Shown here: piece by piece, positions 15,476 to 23,293 of the stretch
Position numbering within the stretch: position 1 is the first letter of the stretch
How the letters are laid out: each line of letters starts with the position of its first letter
NCBI GenBank assembly: GCA_027003115.1
Contig: JALWYS010000196.1
Span: 1-35,091, forward strand
Origin: Deltaproteobacteria bacterium
Lineage (GTDB): Bacteria > Desulfobacterota > Dissulfuribacteria > Dissulfuribacterales > QOAL01
Reading direction: 5' to 3'
DNA length: 35,091 nucleotides
Program-made: the position numbers and the translations under genes
Notes under the pieces: model-generated
The model's database searches: none
The model's input: the letters and a program-made list of their open reading frames with translations, nothing else
What the model was told of the DNA's origin: nothing

Positions 15476-16291
15476 CTAAGGTGTTACCCTTAGTAAATCA
15501 TTATTGTTGGAGTTGAGTATCAATGAGGCAACGCCATGCCAAGTAGCATCCAGGAAGGGTGCTGCGTCTGCCTTTCTTGAAAAACCTCCGTTTTTTGTCT
15601 GGCAGCCAATTACGAACCTTGTGGCATTTTCCCTGTCCAAAGTACTTTCATTCAAAAATCCCAATGCATGTAAGGCAAAATGGGTGTTTTCAAGGTAAGA
15701 TGTTGAACCAGGAAGAAATCCAAAGCCTCCATCATAATTTTGGCACTTTTTGATCCAGTTTGCAGCCTTTCTTTGATCAATCAGGCCCCCTCCGGTCATC
15801 TTATCAATAAAGATTGCCATCCATCTTTTAAAGAGTATTCCCTTAAACGTCACCGTTTGTGCCAGCTTCTGGCTTGAAAAACCAAAGGGTGTTGTCAAGT
15901 CAAGGAGCCAGCAAATGCTCATGGCGTAATAGATATCCTCAAGGCCCTGGGGTGTGGAGTTTAGAAAATCCTTTTTGGCAATTCTTTCCGCCTTGGCACA
16001 CAGGCCGCACTTTTTCATGCACCATATAAGTTGATAGGCGCCTTTCATGCCGAGATTGGGCTTTTGGGAAACAAAATGCAACAGAAATTGAGAGTGTAGC
16101 TCCCTTTCCAGCTCAACTCCTTTTGGAAGCCCACAATAACGCTCAACACCATCCAGGATTCTTAGCCCATGATAAGTATCTTCCAATGTGGCAGGTAGTT
16201 TTGGAGTCGCCCCAAAGCCCCCATCGTCTTTTTTTCTGTCCAGGGTAAAAAAGACGGCCTTTCTTAGATTTTCAGCAAATTTCTTTTCCAT
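15476..16291 (-). CDS. Prenyltransferase/squalene-cyclase-fold protein resembling a protein prenyltransferase beta subunit
   Basis: 271 aa with repeated alpha-barrel motifs: KKDDGGFGATPKLPATLEDTYHGLRIL (residues about 20-46), KKCQNYDGGFGFLPGSTSYLENTHFALHALGFL and GCQTKNGGFSRKADAAPFLDATWHGVASL. The C-Q-x-x-x-GGF...Y/W-H-x...L pattern is that of farnesyl/geranylgeranyl transferase beta subunits and squalene cyclases. The segment matching the zinc Asp-x-Cys of the protein prenyltransferases reads FIDKMTGGG and has no Cys, so zinc catalysis is doubtful. It begins 1 bp after the GNAT stop, in one operon with the GNAT and malQ. No signal peptide is seen. It may bind an isoprenoid or act as a scaffold; function not assigned. 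Confidence 0.78.
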   Translation of the reverse strand: MEKKFAENLRKAVFFTLDRKKDDGGFGATPKLPATLEDTYHGLRILDGVERYCGLPKGVELERELHSQFLLHFVSQKPNLGMKGAYQLIWCMKKCGLCAKAERIAKKDFLNSTPQGLEDIYYAMSICWLLDLTTPFGFSSQKLAQTVTFKGILFKRWMAIFIDKMTGGGLIDQRKAANWIKKCQNYDGGFGFLPGSTSYLENTHFALHALGFLNESTLDRENATRFVIGCQTKNGGFSRKADAAPFLDATWHGVASLILNSNNNDLLRVTP

Positions 16292-16292
16292 T

Positions 16293-16796
16293 TTATTTAA
16301 ATTCTTTTATCAAGATGAGAGTTGAGCAGGTTTCGCTTACCAGGCAGAATCCGTTCTTTTTCCAGAACAGAAGGCCTTCTTTGTTATCCCTTTTTACTTC
16401 CACAAACATCCGCCTGCAAACGCCCGACTTTTTGAAATGCTGGGCAAGAGCCTTTACGACTGATGATCCGACGCCCCTGTTTCTCGAGGCCTTATTGAAA
16501 ATTGCAAGGGTGAGAAAAAGATGAACACCTGGCTGCCACTGGTAAGCCCCTACGATGCCAATGGGGATTTGCCCCTGTTTTATGATGTAGGCCCATGAAA
16601 AGAGACGGATTGAAAGGAGCAGTATCTGCAGGATTGAGCCACAGCGGGCAAATCCAAGTTTGTTAAGGACAGAAGTATCAGAATTTTTTAAAAGGCTGTA
16701 AAAGACACGCCATCTGGTGATAGTCAGAAGATCCAGTTTAATATCATTTCCGGCATCAAGCCTTTTGGGTATCTTCCATGCCTTGAATGCGGGCAT
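16293..16796 (-). CDS. GNAT-family N-acetyltransferase
   Basis: An acetyl-CoA-dependent acyltransferase of unknown substrate. The second half holds the GNAT core: PIGIVGAYQWQPGVHLFLTL, then the acetyl-CoA loop NRGVGSSVVKALAQHFKKSG, then RRMFVEVKRDNKEGLLFWKKNGF, the usual closing strands. The frame is open 11 codons before, but GGAGG stands nine bases upstream of the ATG at 16796, which I choose (167 aa). This start lies inside malQ, overlapping it by 41 bp in another frame, so the genes are translationally coupled. The N-terminal third (RWRVFYSLLKNSDTSVLNKL) has no recognised domain. Confidence 0.85.
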   Translation of the reverse strand: MPAFKAWKIPKRLDAGNDIKLDLLTITRWRVFYSLLKNSDTSVLNKLGFARCGSILQILLLSIRLFSWAYIIKQGQIPIGIVGAYQWQPGVHLFLTLAIFNKASRNRGVGSSVVKALAQHFKKSGVCRRMFVEVKRDNKEGLLFWKKNGFCLVSETCSTLILIKEFK

Positions 16797-18327
16797 AAAA
16801 TTTTGCCTCCGAATAAAGTGCAGCCGCAAGCTCTCCGGTAATAAATCTTTCAGCCAGCCGCCATCTCCAGTTGCCCTTGCTTGTGGACGGTGTATTCATG
16901 CGACAGTCGCTTCCAAAGCCCAGGGCGTCCTGCATGGGAAGTATGGCTGTCCTTGCTACTGAAGAGTATGCAAGGCGCAAGAAGTCCCAGTGGACACGGC
17001 TTCCGTCACTGTTTGCATATCTTCTTAGCCTTTCCTTGGAAAATTCAGGCACACTCGGGTCAAGGTACCAGCCCACAACTGTGTTGTTGTCATGGGTTCC
17101 AGAATAGACGTAAAAGTTGGTGTGTTCAAAGTTGTGGGGTAGGTAGAGGTTTTTTTCATCAGAGCCAAATGCAAAGATTAGGACCTTCATGCCCGCAAGG
17201 CCGAGCTCCTCCCTGAGTCTTATAACGGGCCTTGTTATTGTCCCAAGGTCTTCGGCCACGATTTCAAGGTCTTTGACTGCATTTCTCATGCGTTCAAAAA
17301 AGTATCTTCCAGGGCCTCTAACCCACTTGCCTTTGATTGCCGTAGGTTCTGAGGCAGGCACCTGCCAGTAGGCCTGAAAGCCCCTGAAGTGGTCTATTCT
17401 AAGGATGTGTAGAAGGGAGGCCATTCGTGAAAGTCTCATGTGCCACCACTGATAAAGGCGCTCGTTTGGCTTACCATTCACCTTCCACTTGTAAATGGGG
17501 TTGCCCCACCTCTGCCCTGTTTTGCTGAAGTAATCGGGAGGCACCCCTGCCACCACCGTGGGTTCAAGGGTTTTAGGGTCTAGCTCGAAACATTCCTGGT
17601 TCGCCCACACGTCAGCACTATCAGGGGCCACATAGATGGGGATGTCCCCAAAGAGCTTGACCCCTGCCTTTTCTGCCCGTTTTTTGAGCTCCGACCATTG
17701 AAGGGAAAAGAGCCACTGCACGAACTTGTGAAATTTGATCCTGTATAAAAGGCCCTTTCTGGTCTCCTCCAAGGCCTCCTTCTTTCTGCTAGCAATAGGG
17801 CCAGGCCACTTCTTCCACGGCCTTTGATTGAATTTTTCCTTAAGCGCCATGAAAAGGGCATAGTCATCAAGCCACGAACTGTTTTCCTGGCAGAAGGCTT
17901 CAAAGTCCGGATATGGGCCTGCTGTGGCAAAGTTTCCATATGCCCTTTCAAGAAGATCCCAAAGATAGGGTTCCACCCTTTGGAAATCTATCAGATACTC
18001 TGAAAATGCAGGCCTTTTTTTTAGGTCAGACTGGTCAATAAGCCCCATCTCTTTGAGTTTAAGAGGGCATATAAAGAGTGGATTTCCGGCAAAGGCAGAG
18101 CTTGCCATATAGGGAGAGTGGTCAAGCCCAGACTTTGTAGGGCCAAGAGGCAAAAACTGCCACACGCTTTGGCCTGCGGCTTGTAAAAAATCAATAAATT
18201 TGTGGGCCTCTTTACCTAGTTGGCCGATTCCAAAAGGCCCTGGCAGGGAAGATATATGGAGAAGTATGCCGCAGCGCCTTTTACGCTCAAATGGGAAGAG
18301 CACATCCTGTTTGTCCTTACAATACAT
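16756..18327 (-). CDS. malQ: 4-alpha-glucanotransferase (amylomaltase)
   Basis: GH77 enzyme that moves maltodextrin units between alpha-1,4-glucans in the cytoplasm, used in glycogen and maltodextrin metabolism. Visible family segments: GILLHISSLPGPFGIGQLGK, WQFLPLGPT, DHSPYMASSAFAGNP, KLFGDIPIYVAPDSADVWAN, the nucleophile Asp in LRIDHFRGF, the acid/base Glu in VAEDLGTITRPV and the transition-state Asp in YSGTHDNNTVVGW. The frame extends to a GTG at 18402, but that stretch is the dnaK terminator; the ATG at 18327, with AAGGA eight bases upstream, gives 523 aa, near the family norm. The start is only 16 bp past the terminator T-run, so malQ may depend on read-through from the heat-shock operon or on a promoter overlapping the hairpin. 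Confidence 0.95.
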   Translation of the reverse strand: MYCKDKQDVLFPFERKRRCGILLHISSLPGPFGIGQLGKEAHKFIDFLQAAGQSVWQFLPLGPTKSGLDHSPYMASSAFAGNPLFICPLKLKEMGLIDQSDLKKRPAFSEYLIDFQRVEPYLWDLLERAYGNFATAGPYPDFEAFCQENSSWLDDYALFMALKEKFNQRPWKKWPGPIASRKKEALEETRKGLLYRIKFHKFVQWLFSLQWSELKKRAEKAGVKLFGDIPIYVAPDSADVWANQECFELDPKTLEPTVVAGVPPDYFSKTGQRWGNPIYKWKVNGKPNERLYQWWHMRLSRMASLLHILRIDHFRGFQAYWQVPASEPTAIKGKWVRGPGRYFFERMRNAVKDLEIVAEDLGTITRPVIRLREELGLAGMKVLIFAFGSDEKNLYLPHNFEHTNFYVYSGTHDNNTVVGWYLDPSVPEFSKERLRRYANSDGSRVHWDFLRLAYSSVARTAILPMQDALGFGSDCRMNTPSTSKGNWRWRLAERFITGELAAALYSEAKFYARIQGMEDTQKA

Positions 18328-18343
18328 GTTCGGTGTCCTTGAC

Positions 18344-18379
18344 AAATAAAAAAGCCGAAGCGCCTTTAAAGCCTTCGGC
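18344..18379 (-). terminator. Rho-independent terminator after dnaK
   Basis: A 7-bp stem, GCCGAAG against CTTCGGC, with a 12-base loop. On the minus strand it is followed by TTTTTTATTT. It lies 33 bp after the dnaK stop; a shorter T-run on the other side could make it weakly bidirectional. Confidence 0.88.
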
Positions 18380-18411
18380 CTTTTTGAAGGTGAATTATCC
18401 ACCCTGTTTTT

Positions 18412-20340
18412 TTATTTTACTTCTTCAAAGTCGGCATCTACCACATCGTCTTCGCCGCCTTTTCCTTCGCCTGCGGCCTGGCCACCACCTGCTCCGCCAG
18501 CAGCTCCTGCAGCTCCGGCGGCTCCTGCACCTGCCTGTGTCTGTTGATAGAGCATCTCAGCTATCTTGTGAGATGCCTGCATGAGCTCTTCCTGGGCCCT
18601 CTTTATGGCGTTTATGTCGTCGCCTTCCATGGCCTTCTTGAGGGCCTCGATTTTCTGATTGATCTCATCCCTTGTTGCAGTGTCAACCTTGTCTCCAAGC
18701 TCCTTGAGGCTCTTTTCAGTGGTGTAGATCAGGCTGTCCGCCTGGTTTCTTGCCTCAACGAGCTCGCGTTTTTTCCTGTCTTCCTCGGCATGGAGCTTTG
18801 CCTCTTCCTCCATCCTCTTGATTTCCTCTTCGCTCAAGCCGCTTGAGGCCTGTATTCGAATGGATTGCTCTTTGCCGGTGGCAAGGTCCTTTGCCGACAC
18901 ATTCAGGATACCGTTTGCATCAATATCAAAGGTGACCTCGATCTGGGGTACACCCCTGGGTGCTGGCGGAATTCCCACCAGCTCGAAACGGCCTATGCTC
19001 TTGTTGTCTGCGGCCATCTCCCGCTCACCCTGGAGCACATGTATGGTGACCGCACTCTGGTTGTCTGCAGCCGTTGTGAATATCTGGCTCTTTCTTGCAG
19101 GAATGGTGGTGTTTTTCTCTATGAGCTTGGTCATGACCCCTCCCATGGTCTCGATACCAAGGGAAAGCGGGGTGACGTCCAGGAGAAGAACATCCTTTAC
19201 CTCGCCCTTGAGGACTGCACCCTGAATGGCTGCACCAATGGCCACAACCTCGTCCGGGTTCACACCCTTGTGCGGTTCTTTGCCAAAGATCTCCTTAACC
19301 TTTTCCTGGACCCTTGGCATGCGGGTCATACCACCAACGAGTATGACCTCGTCAATGTCTGCCTTGGTAAGACCAGCATCCCTTAGTGCCGTTTCGCATG
19401 GAGACACCAACCTTTCAATCAGGTCTTCAACTAGAGCCTCCAGCTTTGCCCTGGTTAGCTTTTTCACGAGGTGTTTCGGGCCGGATGCATCGGCTGTGAT
19501 GAAGGGGAGGTTGATCTCCGTCTCCTGGGTGGTGGAAAGCTCACACTTGGCCTTTTCAGCCGCCTCTTTAAGGCGCTGTAGGGCCATCCTGTCCTGCTTG
19601 AGATCTATTCCTGTCTCTTTCTTGAACTCGTCAGCAAGCCAGTCCACTATTCTAAGGTCAAAGTCCTCACCACCAAGGAAGGTGTCTCCATTGGTGGACT
19701 TGACCTCAAAAACCCCTTCACCGATTTCCAGAATGGAGATATCGAAGGTACCGCCACCAAGATCAAAAACGGCTACCTTTTCTTCCTTCTTTTTGTCAAG
19801 ACCGTATGCAAGGGCAGCGGCAGTGGGCTCGTTAATTATCCTAAGAACATTAAGCCCTGCAATCCTGCCAGCATCCTTGGTGGCCTGCCTCTGACTGTCG
19901 TTGAAGTAGGCAGGAACGGTGATTACCGCTTCCTTCACTTCCTCGCCAAGGTAGTCCTCGGCGGTCTGTTTCATCTTGGTAAGAATCATGGCAGATATCT
20001 CTGCCGGGCTATATTTCTTGCCCTGGACCTCTACGTACGCGTCGCCGTTTGGGCCTTCAACTATCTTGTATGGCATGATCTCCCGGGACTTTTGTACCTC
20101 GGGATCGTTGAATTTTCTTCCTATTAGCCTTTTTACTGCAAAAATGGTGTTTTCCGGGTTGGTAACCGCCTGCCTCTTTGCAAGCATTCCAACTAGGCGT
20201 TCACCTTTGTCAGTAAAGGCCACAACAGAAGGTGTAGTTCTTCCTCCTTCCGCGTTGGTCAAAACCTTTGGTTCTCCGCCCTCCATAATGGCAACGCAGG
20301 AGTTAGTGGTTCCAAGGTCTATTCCTATTACCTTTCCCAT
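18412..20340 (-). CDS. dnaK: Molecular chaperone DnaK (Hsp70)
   Basis: ATP-dependent folding chaperone of the cytoplasm. The nucleotide domain has [67 protein letters not shown] and the hinge [19 protein letters not shown]. The substrate domain carries the usual [14 protein letters not shown]. The C-terminal tail is Gly/Ala/Gln-rich and ends in [12 protein letters not shown], the usual DnaK ending. Length 642 aa is normal. It is the third gene of hrcA-grpE-dnaK; AAGGAGG precedes the ATG. dnaJ, which commonly follows, is absent and malQ lies next. Control is by the CIRCE element before hrcA. Confidence 0.98.
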   Translation of the reverse strand: MGKVIGIDLGTTNSCVAIMEGGEPKVLTNAEGGRTTPSVVAFTDKGERLVGMLAKRQAVTNPENTIFAVKRLIGRKFNDPEVQKSREIMPYKIVEGPNGDAYVEVQGKKYSPAEISAMILTKMKQTAEDYLGEEVKEAVITVPAYFNDSQRQATKDAGRIAGLNVLRIINEPTAAALAYGLDKKKEEKVAVFDLGGGTFDISILEIGEGVFEVKSTNGDTFLGGEDFDLRIVDWLADEFKKETGIDLKQDRMALQRLKEAAEKAKCELSTTQETEINLPFITADASGPKHLVKKLTRAKLEALVEDLIERLVSPCETALRDAGLTKADIDEVILVGGMTRMPRVQEKVKEIFGKEPHKGVNPDEVVAIGAAIQGAVLKGEVKDVLLLDVTPLSLGIETMGGVMTKLIEKNTTIPARKSQIFTTAADNQSAVTIHVLQGEREMAADNKSIGRFELVGIPPAPRGVPQIEVTFDIDANGILNVSAKDLATGKEQSIRIQASSGLSEEEIKRMEEEAKLHAEEDRKKRELVEARNQADSLIYTTEKSLKELGDKVDTATRDEINQKIEALKKAMEGDDINAIKRAQEELMQASHKIAEMLYQQTQAGAGAAGAAGAAGGAGGGQAAGEGKGGEDDVVDADFEEVK

Positions 20341-20401
20341 TGTTATGAAATCCTCCTTGAGTTTCTGTTATCGCTTCAGCTTTGACATTTATTACAAAAA
20401 A

Positions 20402-21010
20402 CTAAGCATTACTTTTCCCTTGTCCACCTTCTTTTTGTCCAGCAGACTGATTTTTTTTGGATACTACAACCAGTGCTGGCCTTATAACCCTGTCATGCAA
20501 GGTGTAACCCCGCAGCAGTTCCTTGAGCACTGTGTTTTCTTCAACGTCCGGGTTTTCTTCCACACTTAAGGCTTCGTGATAGTTGGGGTCAAAACGGTGC
20601 CCCTCTGCCACGAAGGTCTTCAGTCCAAAACGTTCAAGGGTTTTGAAATATCCGGAAAGGGTAAGCTCTATGCCCTCAATCATCTTTTCCATGTCCTTGG
20701 TTTCCTTGGCCACAGCAATTGCCCTTTCAAGGTTGTCAAGAAAGGGAAGGAGCTCCTTGGCAAACTCCTCCAAGGCGAATTTCATGTGTTCGAGTTTTTC
20801 CCTTTCAACCCTTTTTTTGAAATTTTCGAGCTCGGCAGCGAGTCTTAGCATTTTGTCCTTGCATTCTGTCAGCTCTTTTTCCTTTTCTTCCAGTTTCTTT
20901 TCTAAAGAGACAACAGTTGCCTCTTTTTCTTCCCTGTTTTCCATCTCTTTCTTATCTTCCTTTTCTTCTGTTGTCTTGTTTTCGGTTCTTATATCTTTTT
21001 CCTTTTCCAT
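20402..21010 (-). CDS. grpE: Nucleotide exchange factor GrpE
   Basis: Dimeric exchange factor that releases ADP from DnaK. 202 aa. Residues 1 to about 75 are very rich in Glu and Lys and predicted as a long coiled coil (EEKEDKKEMENREEKEATV, ELTECKDKMLRLAAELENFK). The C-terminal beta domain has HRFDPNYHEALSVEENPD, VLKELLRGYTLHDRVIRPA and LVVVSKK, all characteristic. The ATG at 21010 lies 4 bp after the hrcA stop, with AGGAG ten bases upstream. It is followed by 61 bp and dnaK. Confidence 0.95.
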   Translation of the reverse strand: MEKEKDIRTENKTTEEKEDKKEMENREEKEATVVSLEKKLEEKEKELTECKDKMLRLAAELENFKKRVEREKLEHMKFALEEFAKELLPFLDNLERAIAVAKETKDMEKMIEGIELTLSGYFKTLERFGLKTFVAEGHRFDPNYHEALSVEENPDVEENTVLKELLRGYTLHDRVIRPALVVVSKKNQSAGQKEGGQGKSNA

Positions 21011-21014
21011 GGCA

Positions 21015-22058
21015 TTACATCTCCTTTGCCCTGGAACTTAGTATTGCTGCAATATATTCCACTACTGAAACAACCCTGGGGTAATTCATTCTCATGGGCC
21101 CTAGAACGCCAAGGGTTCCCACTGGATGGTCCTCCTTTTCATAGGGTGCAACCACCATACCGCACTCCTTGACGCCAGAATCCACTTCCTTGCCAATGAA
21201 TATCTGGAGTTCCTGGCCTGCCAGGCATCTGTCCAATAGCCTTAAAAGCAGGTGTTTTTCCTCTATGGCCTCTAGAAGGCTCTTTATCTTTGGAATGTGC
21301 GAGAATTCTGGCTCATCAAGCAGATTGAGCTTACCATCTATGTAAAGCCTTCCTGTATGCGGCGTACTGCTGTCAGTTGGCACGAGTTGAACAAGCAGGT
21401 TTTCACAAAGCCTTTTGTCTTCCTCCATGTCTTGGATTAGTTTTTCCCGAATTTGGCCCAGGGTATATTTTTTGAGAAGCCTGTTCATTTTTCGGGAAAA
21501 TCTCTCCAGGGTGGCCTGCGGAATCTCGCGTCTTGTTCTTATAAGCTGATTCCTCACCGTACCGCTGGCTGTTACCATTACGACCAGGATCACGCCAGGC
21601 TTTATGTTGGTGAACTCAATGAACTCCAACCTCTCGTCAAGTTCCGAGGGTGCGCTTACAACCGCAGTGTAACCAGTGAGGGATGCCAACAACTGGGCCG
21701 CCTTTTTTAGAATTTCAGAGAAATCTTCGGCATCCTGAAGGATCTCCTTTTCTATGGCAACCTGTTCACCCCAACTTAAGGGGACCTTGTCCATTAGGTT
21801 TTTCACAAAGAACTTGAGGCCCTCCTCAGTGGGAAGCCGGCCTGCAGAGGTATGAGGCTGAAAAAGAAGCCCGGCATCCTCGAGATCGGCCATGCAGTTT
21901 CTGATGGTTGCAGAACTAAGCCCAAGAGACGACCTCTTGGCAATTATCCTTGAGCCTACTGGTTCTGCAGTCTCTATGTATGAGTTAACTACCTGTTTTA
22001 ATATCTCCTTCTTCCTTTCGGATATGGAGAGTTTTTCAGCCATGTCTTTTCGAATCAT
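21015..22058 (-). CDS. hrcA: Heat-inducible transcription repressor HrcA
   Basis: Repressor of the dnaK operon that binds CIRCE; it needs GroE to stay active and is lost on heat stress. 347 aa. The N-terminal winged helix includes ILKQVVNSYIETAEPVGSR and SSATIRNCMADLEDAGLL, and the middle has the usual HTSAGRLPTEEGLKFFV. The C-terminus shows GTLGVLGPMRMNYPRVVSVV, conserved in the family. Start choice is between ATG 22058 and ATG 22043; neither has a well-placed Shine-Dalgarno. It heads hrcA-grpE-dnaK and has a CIRCE element and a sigma-70 promoter directly upstream, so it regulates itself. Confidence 0.96.
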   Translation of the reverse strand: MIRKDMAEKLSISERKKEILKQVVNSYIETAEPVGSRIIAKRSSLGLSSATIRNCMADLEDAGLLFQPHTSAGRLPTEEGLKFFVKNLMDKVPLSWGEQVAIEKEILQDAEDFSEILKKAAQLLASLTGYTAVVSAPSELDERLEFIEFTNIKPGVILVVMVTASGTVRNQLIRTRREIPQATLERFSRKMNRLLKKYTLGQIREKLIQDMEEDKRLCENLLVQLVPTDSSTPHTGRLYIDGKLNLLDEPEFSHIPKIKSLLEAIEEKHLLLRLLDRCLAGQELQIFIGKEVDSGVKECGMVVAPYEKEDHPVGTLGVLGPMRMNYPRVVSVVEYIAAILSSRAKEM

Positions 22059-22092
22059 CTCCAGCAGTGATGGTCATTTTGTTAGTGGCAGA

Positions 22093-22119
22093 TTAGCACC
22101 CTTTGGCTTTGGGTGCTAA
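22093..22119. promoter_or_regulatory. CIRCE element (HrcA operator), arm variant
   Basis: TTAGCACCC-N9-GGGTGCTAA, a perfect 9-bp inverted repeat with the standard 9-base spacer. The usual arms are TTAGCACTC and GAGTGCTAA. One position is changed in both arms together, keeping the symmetry. It lies 35 bp before hrcA, just downstream of the -10 box. Confidence 0.95.
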
Positions 22120-22120
22120 A

Positions 22121-22149
22121 AAAATAATTACGCCCCTGTTCACTGTCAA
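22121..22149 (-). promoter_or_regulatory. Sigma-70 promoter of hrcA-grpE-dnaK
   Basis: On the minus strand TTGACA (22144-22149) and TATTTT (22121-22126) are separated by 17 bp. The CIRCE element begins 1 bp after the -10 box and covers the likely start of transcription, the expected arrangement for HrcA repression. Confidence 0.75.
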
Positions 22150-22176
22150 TCTTGCCCAGGTGCCATCTTGAAAAAT

Positions 22177-22210
22177 CACGATTTTTTGCGCCAAATTAGA
22201 CAAAATCGTG
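22177..22210. promoter_or_regulatory. Inverted repeat in the outer-membrane protein promoter region
   Basis: CACGATTTT is repeated inverted as AAAATCGTG after a 16-base spacer. It ends directly before the palindrome at 22212. No T-run follows, so it is likely a protein-binding site or one part of a compound operator between the divergent hrcA and outer-membrane protein promoters. Confidence 0.5.
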
Positions 22211-22211
22211 T

Positions 22212-22225
22212 TGAATGACCATTCA
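22212..22225. promoter_or_regulatory. Palindromic operator candidate TGAAT-N4-ATTCA (site 2, outer-membrane protein promoter)
   Basis: TGAATGACCATTCA, sharing all ten fixed bases with sites 1 and 3. It lies 16 bp before TAAAAT (22242-22247), so it covers the -35 region of that box, as at the ferredoxin locus. Confidence 0.6.
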
Positions 22226-22241
22226 TTTTAGTGTAAAAAAG

Positions 22242-22257
22242 TAAAATTCACACGAGG
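22242..22257 (+). promoter_or_regulatory. -10 and start region of the outer-membrane protein gene
   Basis: TAAAAT matches the -10 consensus at five of six positions and is followed by T and CACACGAGG, nearly identical to 13955-13969. No strong -35 hexamer is present; the TGAAT palindrome occupies that place. Confidence 0.45.
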
Positions 22258-22272
22258 GAAGGGAGAACAGTC

Positions 22273-23253
22273 ATGGAAAAAAAGGCAGTCCTTTTTTGTT
22301 TTGTTGTGGTTTCGTTCTTGTTATGTGTTGCCTCTTCAGATTTGCAGGCAGGGGGAGGTCATGCCTATCCAAACGGCGCAGAAGGTTTCATGGTGGCCAT
22401 GATGCCTCCGCCAGGTATTGCCCTTATCAACTACGCATATTACGGCCATGCAGGGAAGCTCAAGGACGACAACGGGGATGATACCCACCTACTTGATGAT
22501 GCAGACATTGGCGGAGACATCATCAGGCTCATCTGGATATCCAAGTATAAGCTTTTTGGTGCAAGCTACGGCCAGCACTTCTTCTTTGGAGCCATTAACA
22601 AGGATATGGATTTTAATGCCCCTGTTGGCTCGGAGATGAAGAAACACTATTCTGATTTCAATGCACTTTATGTGATTTACTCGCCACTTCTTCTAGGCTG
22701 GCATCTTGACCAGGGGCGACTTCACGTGGCCATTTCCGCAGCAGACATATATTTCCCCTTGTATAATGAGGATAAGGGCAATATGGCCTCAGTTGGCCGA
22801 AACTTCTGGACCTTTGAACCAGTCCTTGCAGTTACCTACTTTCCACTTCCCCAGCTTGAGACATCCATAAAACTCATGTACGATTTCAATACCCATCAGG
22901 ACGACTACGAACCAGGCCCTCCGGTGCGCGTTGACAGAACACCCGGCCAGGAATTTCATTTCGATTTCAACATCTCCTGGGGGCTTACTGATTATTTTCG
23001 CTTTGGCATAAACGGGTACTTTTATCAACAAACAACCTCGGACGATTTTGACGATCTTGGGGACTTTCCTTCACCGCTCAAAAAGGCCCTTAAAGACATA
23101 GAGGATGACAAATCAAGGGCTGTTGCCCTGGGGCCAGGCTTCATGTATCAGCATAAGAATTTTATGGCCACGCTCAGGTATCAACACGAATTTGCAGTGA
23201 AAAATGGCCCTGAAAAGCAAAACGTATGGTTCAAGCTTATTTACATCTTTTAA
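22273..23253 (+). CDS. Outer-membrane beta-barrel protein, phenol-degradation meta-pathway (SphA-like) family
   Basis: 326 aa. Residues 1 to about 26 are a signal peptide ([21 protein letters not shown]). The mature part begins [20 protein letters not shown], and the rest alternates aromatic strands ([41 protein letters not shown]). It ends in VWFKLIYIF; a terminal Phe is the usual signal for outer-membrane insertion. The start GAxGFxxAxxPPPGxxLxxY is like proteins annotated as meta-pathway phenol-degradation outer-membrane proteins, thought to be channels for hydrophobic substrates; the substrate here is unknown. GGGAG precedes the ATG. It is expressed divergently from hrcA and probably with trpB2, 40 bp downstream. 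Confidence 0.85.
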   Translation: MEKKAVLFCFVVVSFLLCVASSDLQAGGGHAYPNGAEGFMVAMMPPPGIALINYAYYGHAGKLKDDNGDDTHLLDDADIGGDIIRLIWISKYKLFGASYGQHFFFGAINKDMDFNAPVGSEMKKHYSDFNALYVIYSPLLLGWHLDQGRLHVAISAADIYFPLYNEDKGNMASVGRNFWTFEPVLAVTYFPLPQLETSIKLMYDFNTHQDDYEPGPPVRVDRTPGQEFHFDFNISWGLTDYFRFGINGYFYQQTTSDDFDDLGDFPSPLKKALKDIEDDKSRAVALGPGFMYQHKNFMATLRYQHEFAVKNGPEKQNVWFKLIYIF

Positions 23254-23293
23254 ACCGGGAAAAAATAAGAAAAAAATAGGAGAAAAATTCAAA

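Noticed and set aside
18328-18402. Longer malQ N-terminus from the GTG at 18402
   Set aside because: The extra codons would be the dnaK terminator itself; the ATG at 18327 has a proper ribosome site.
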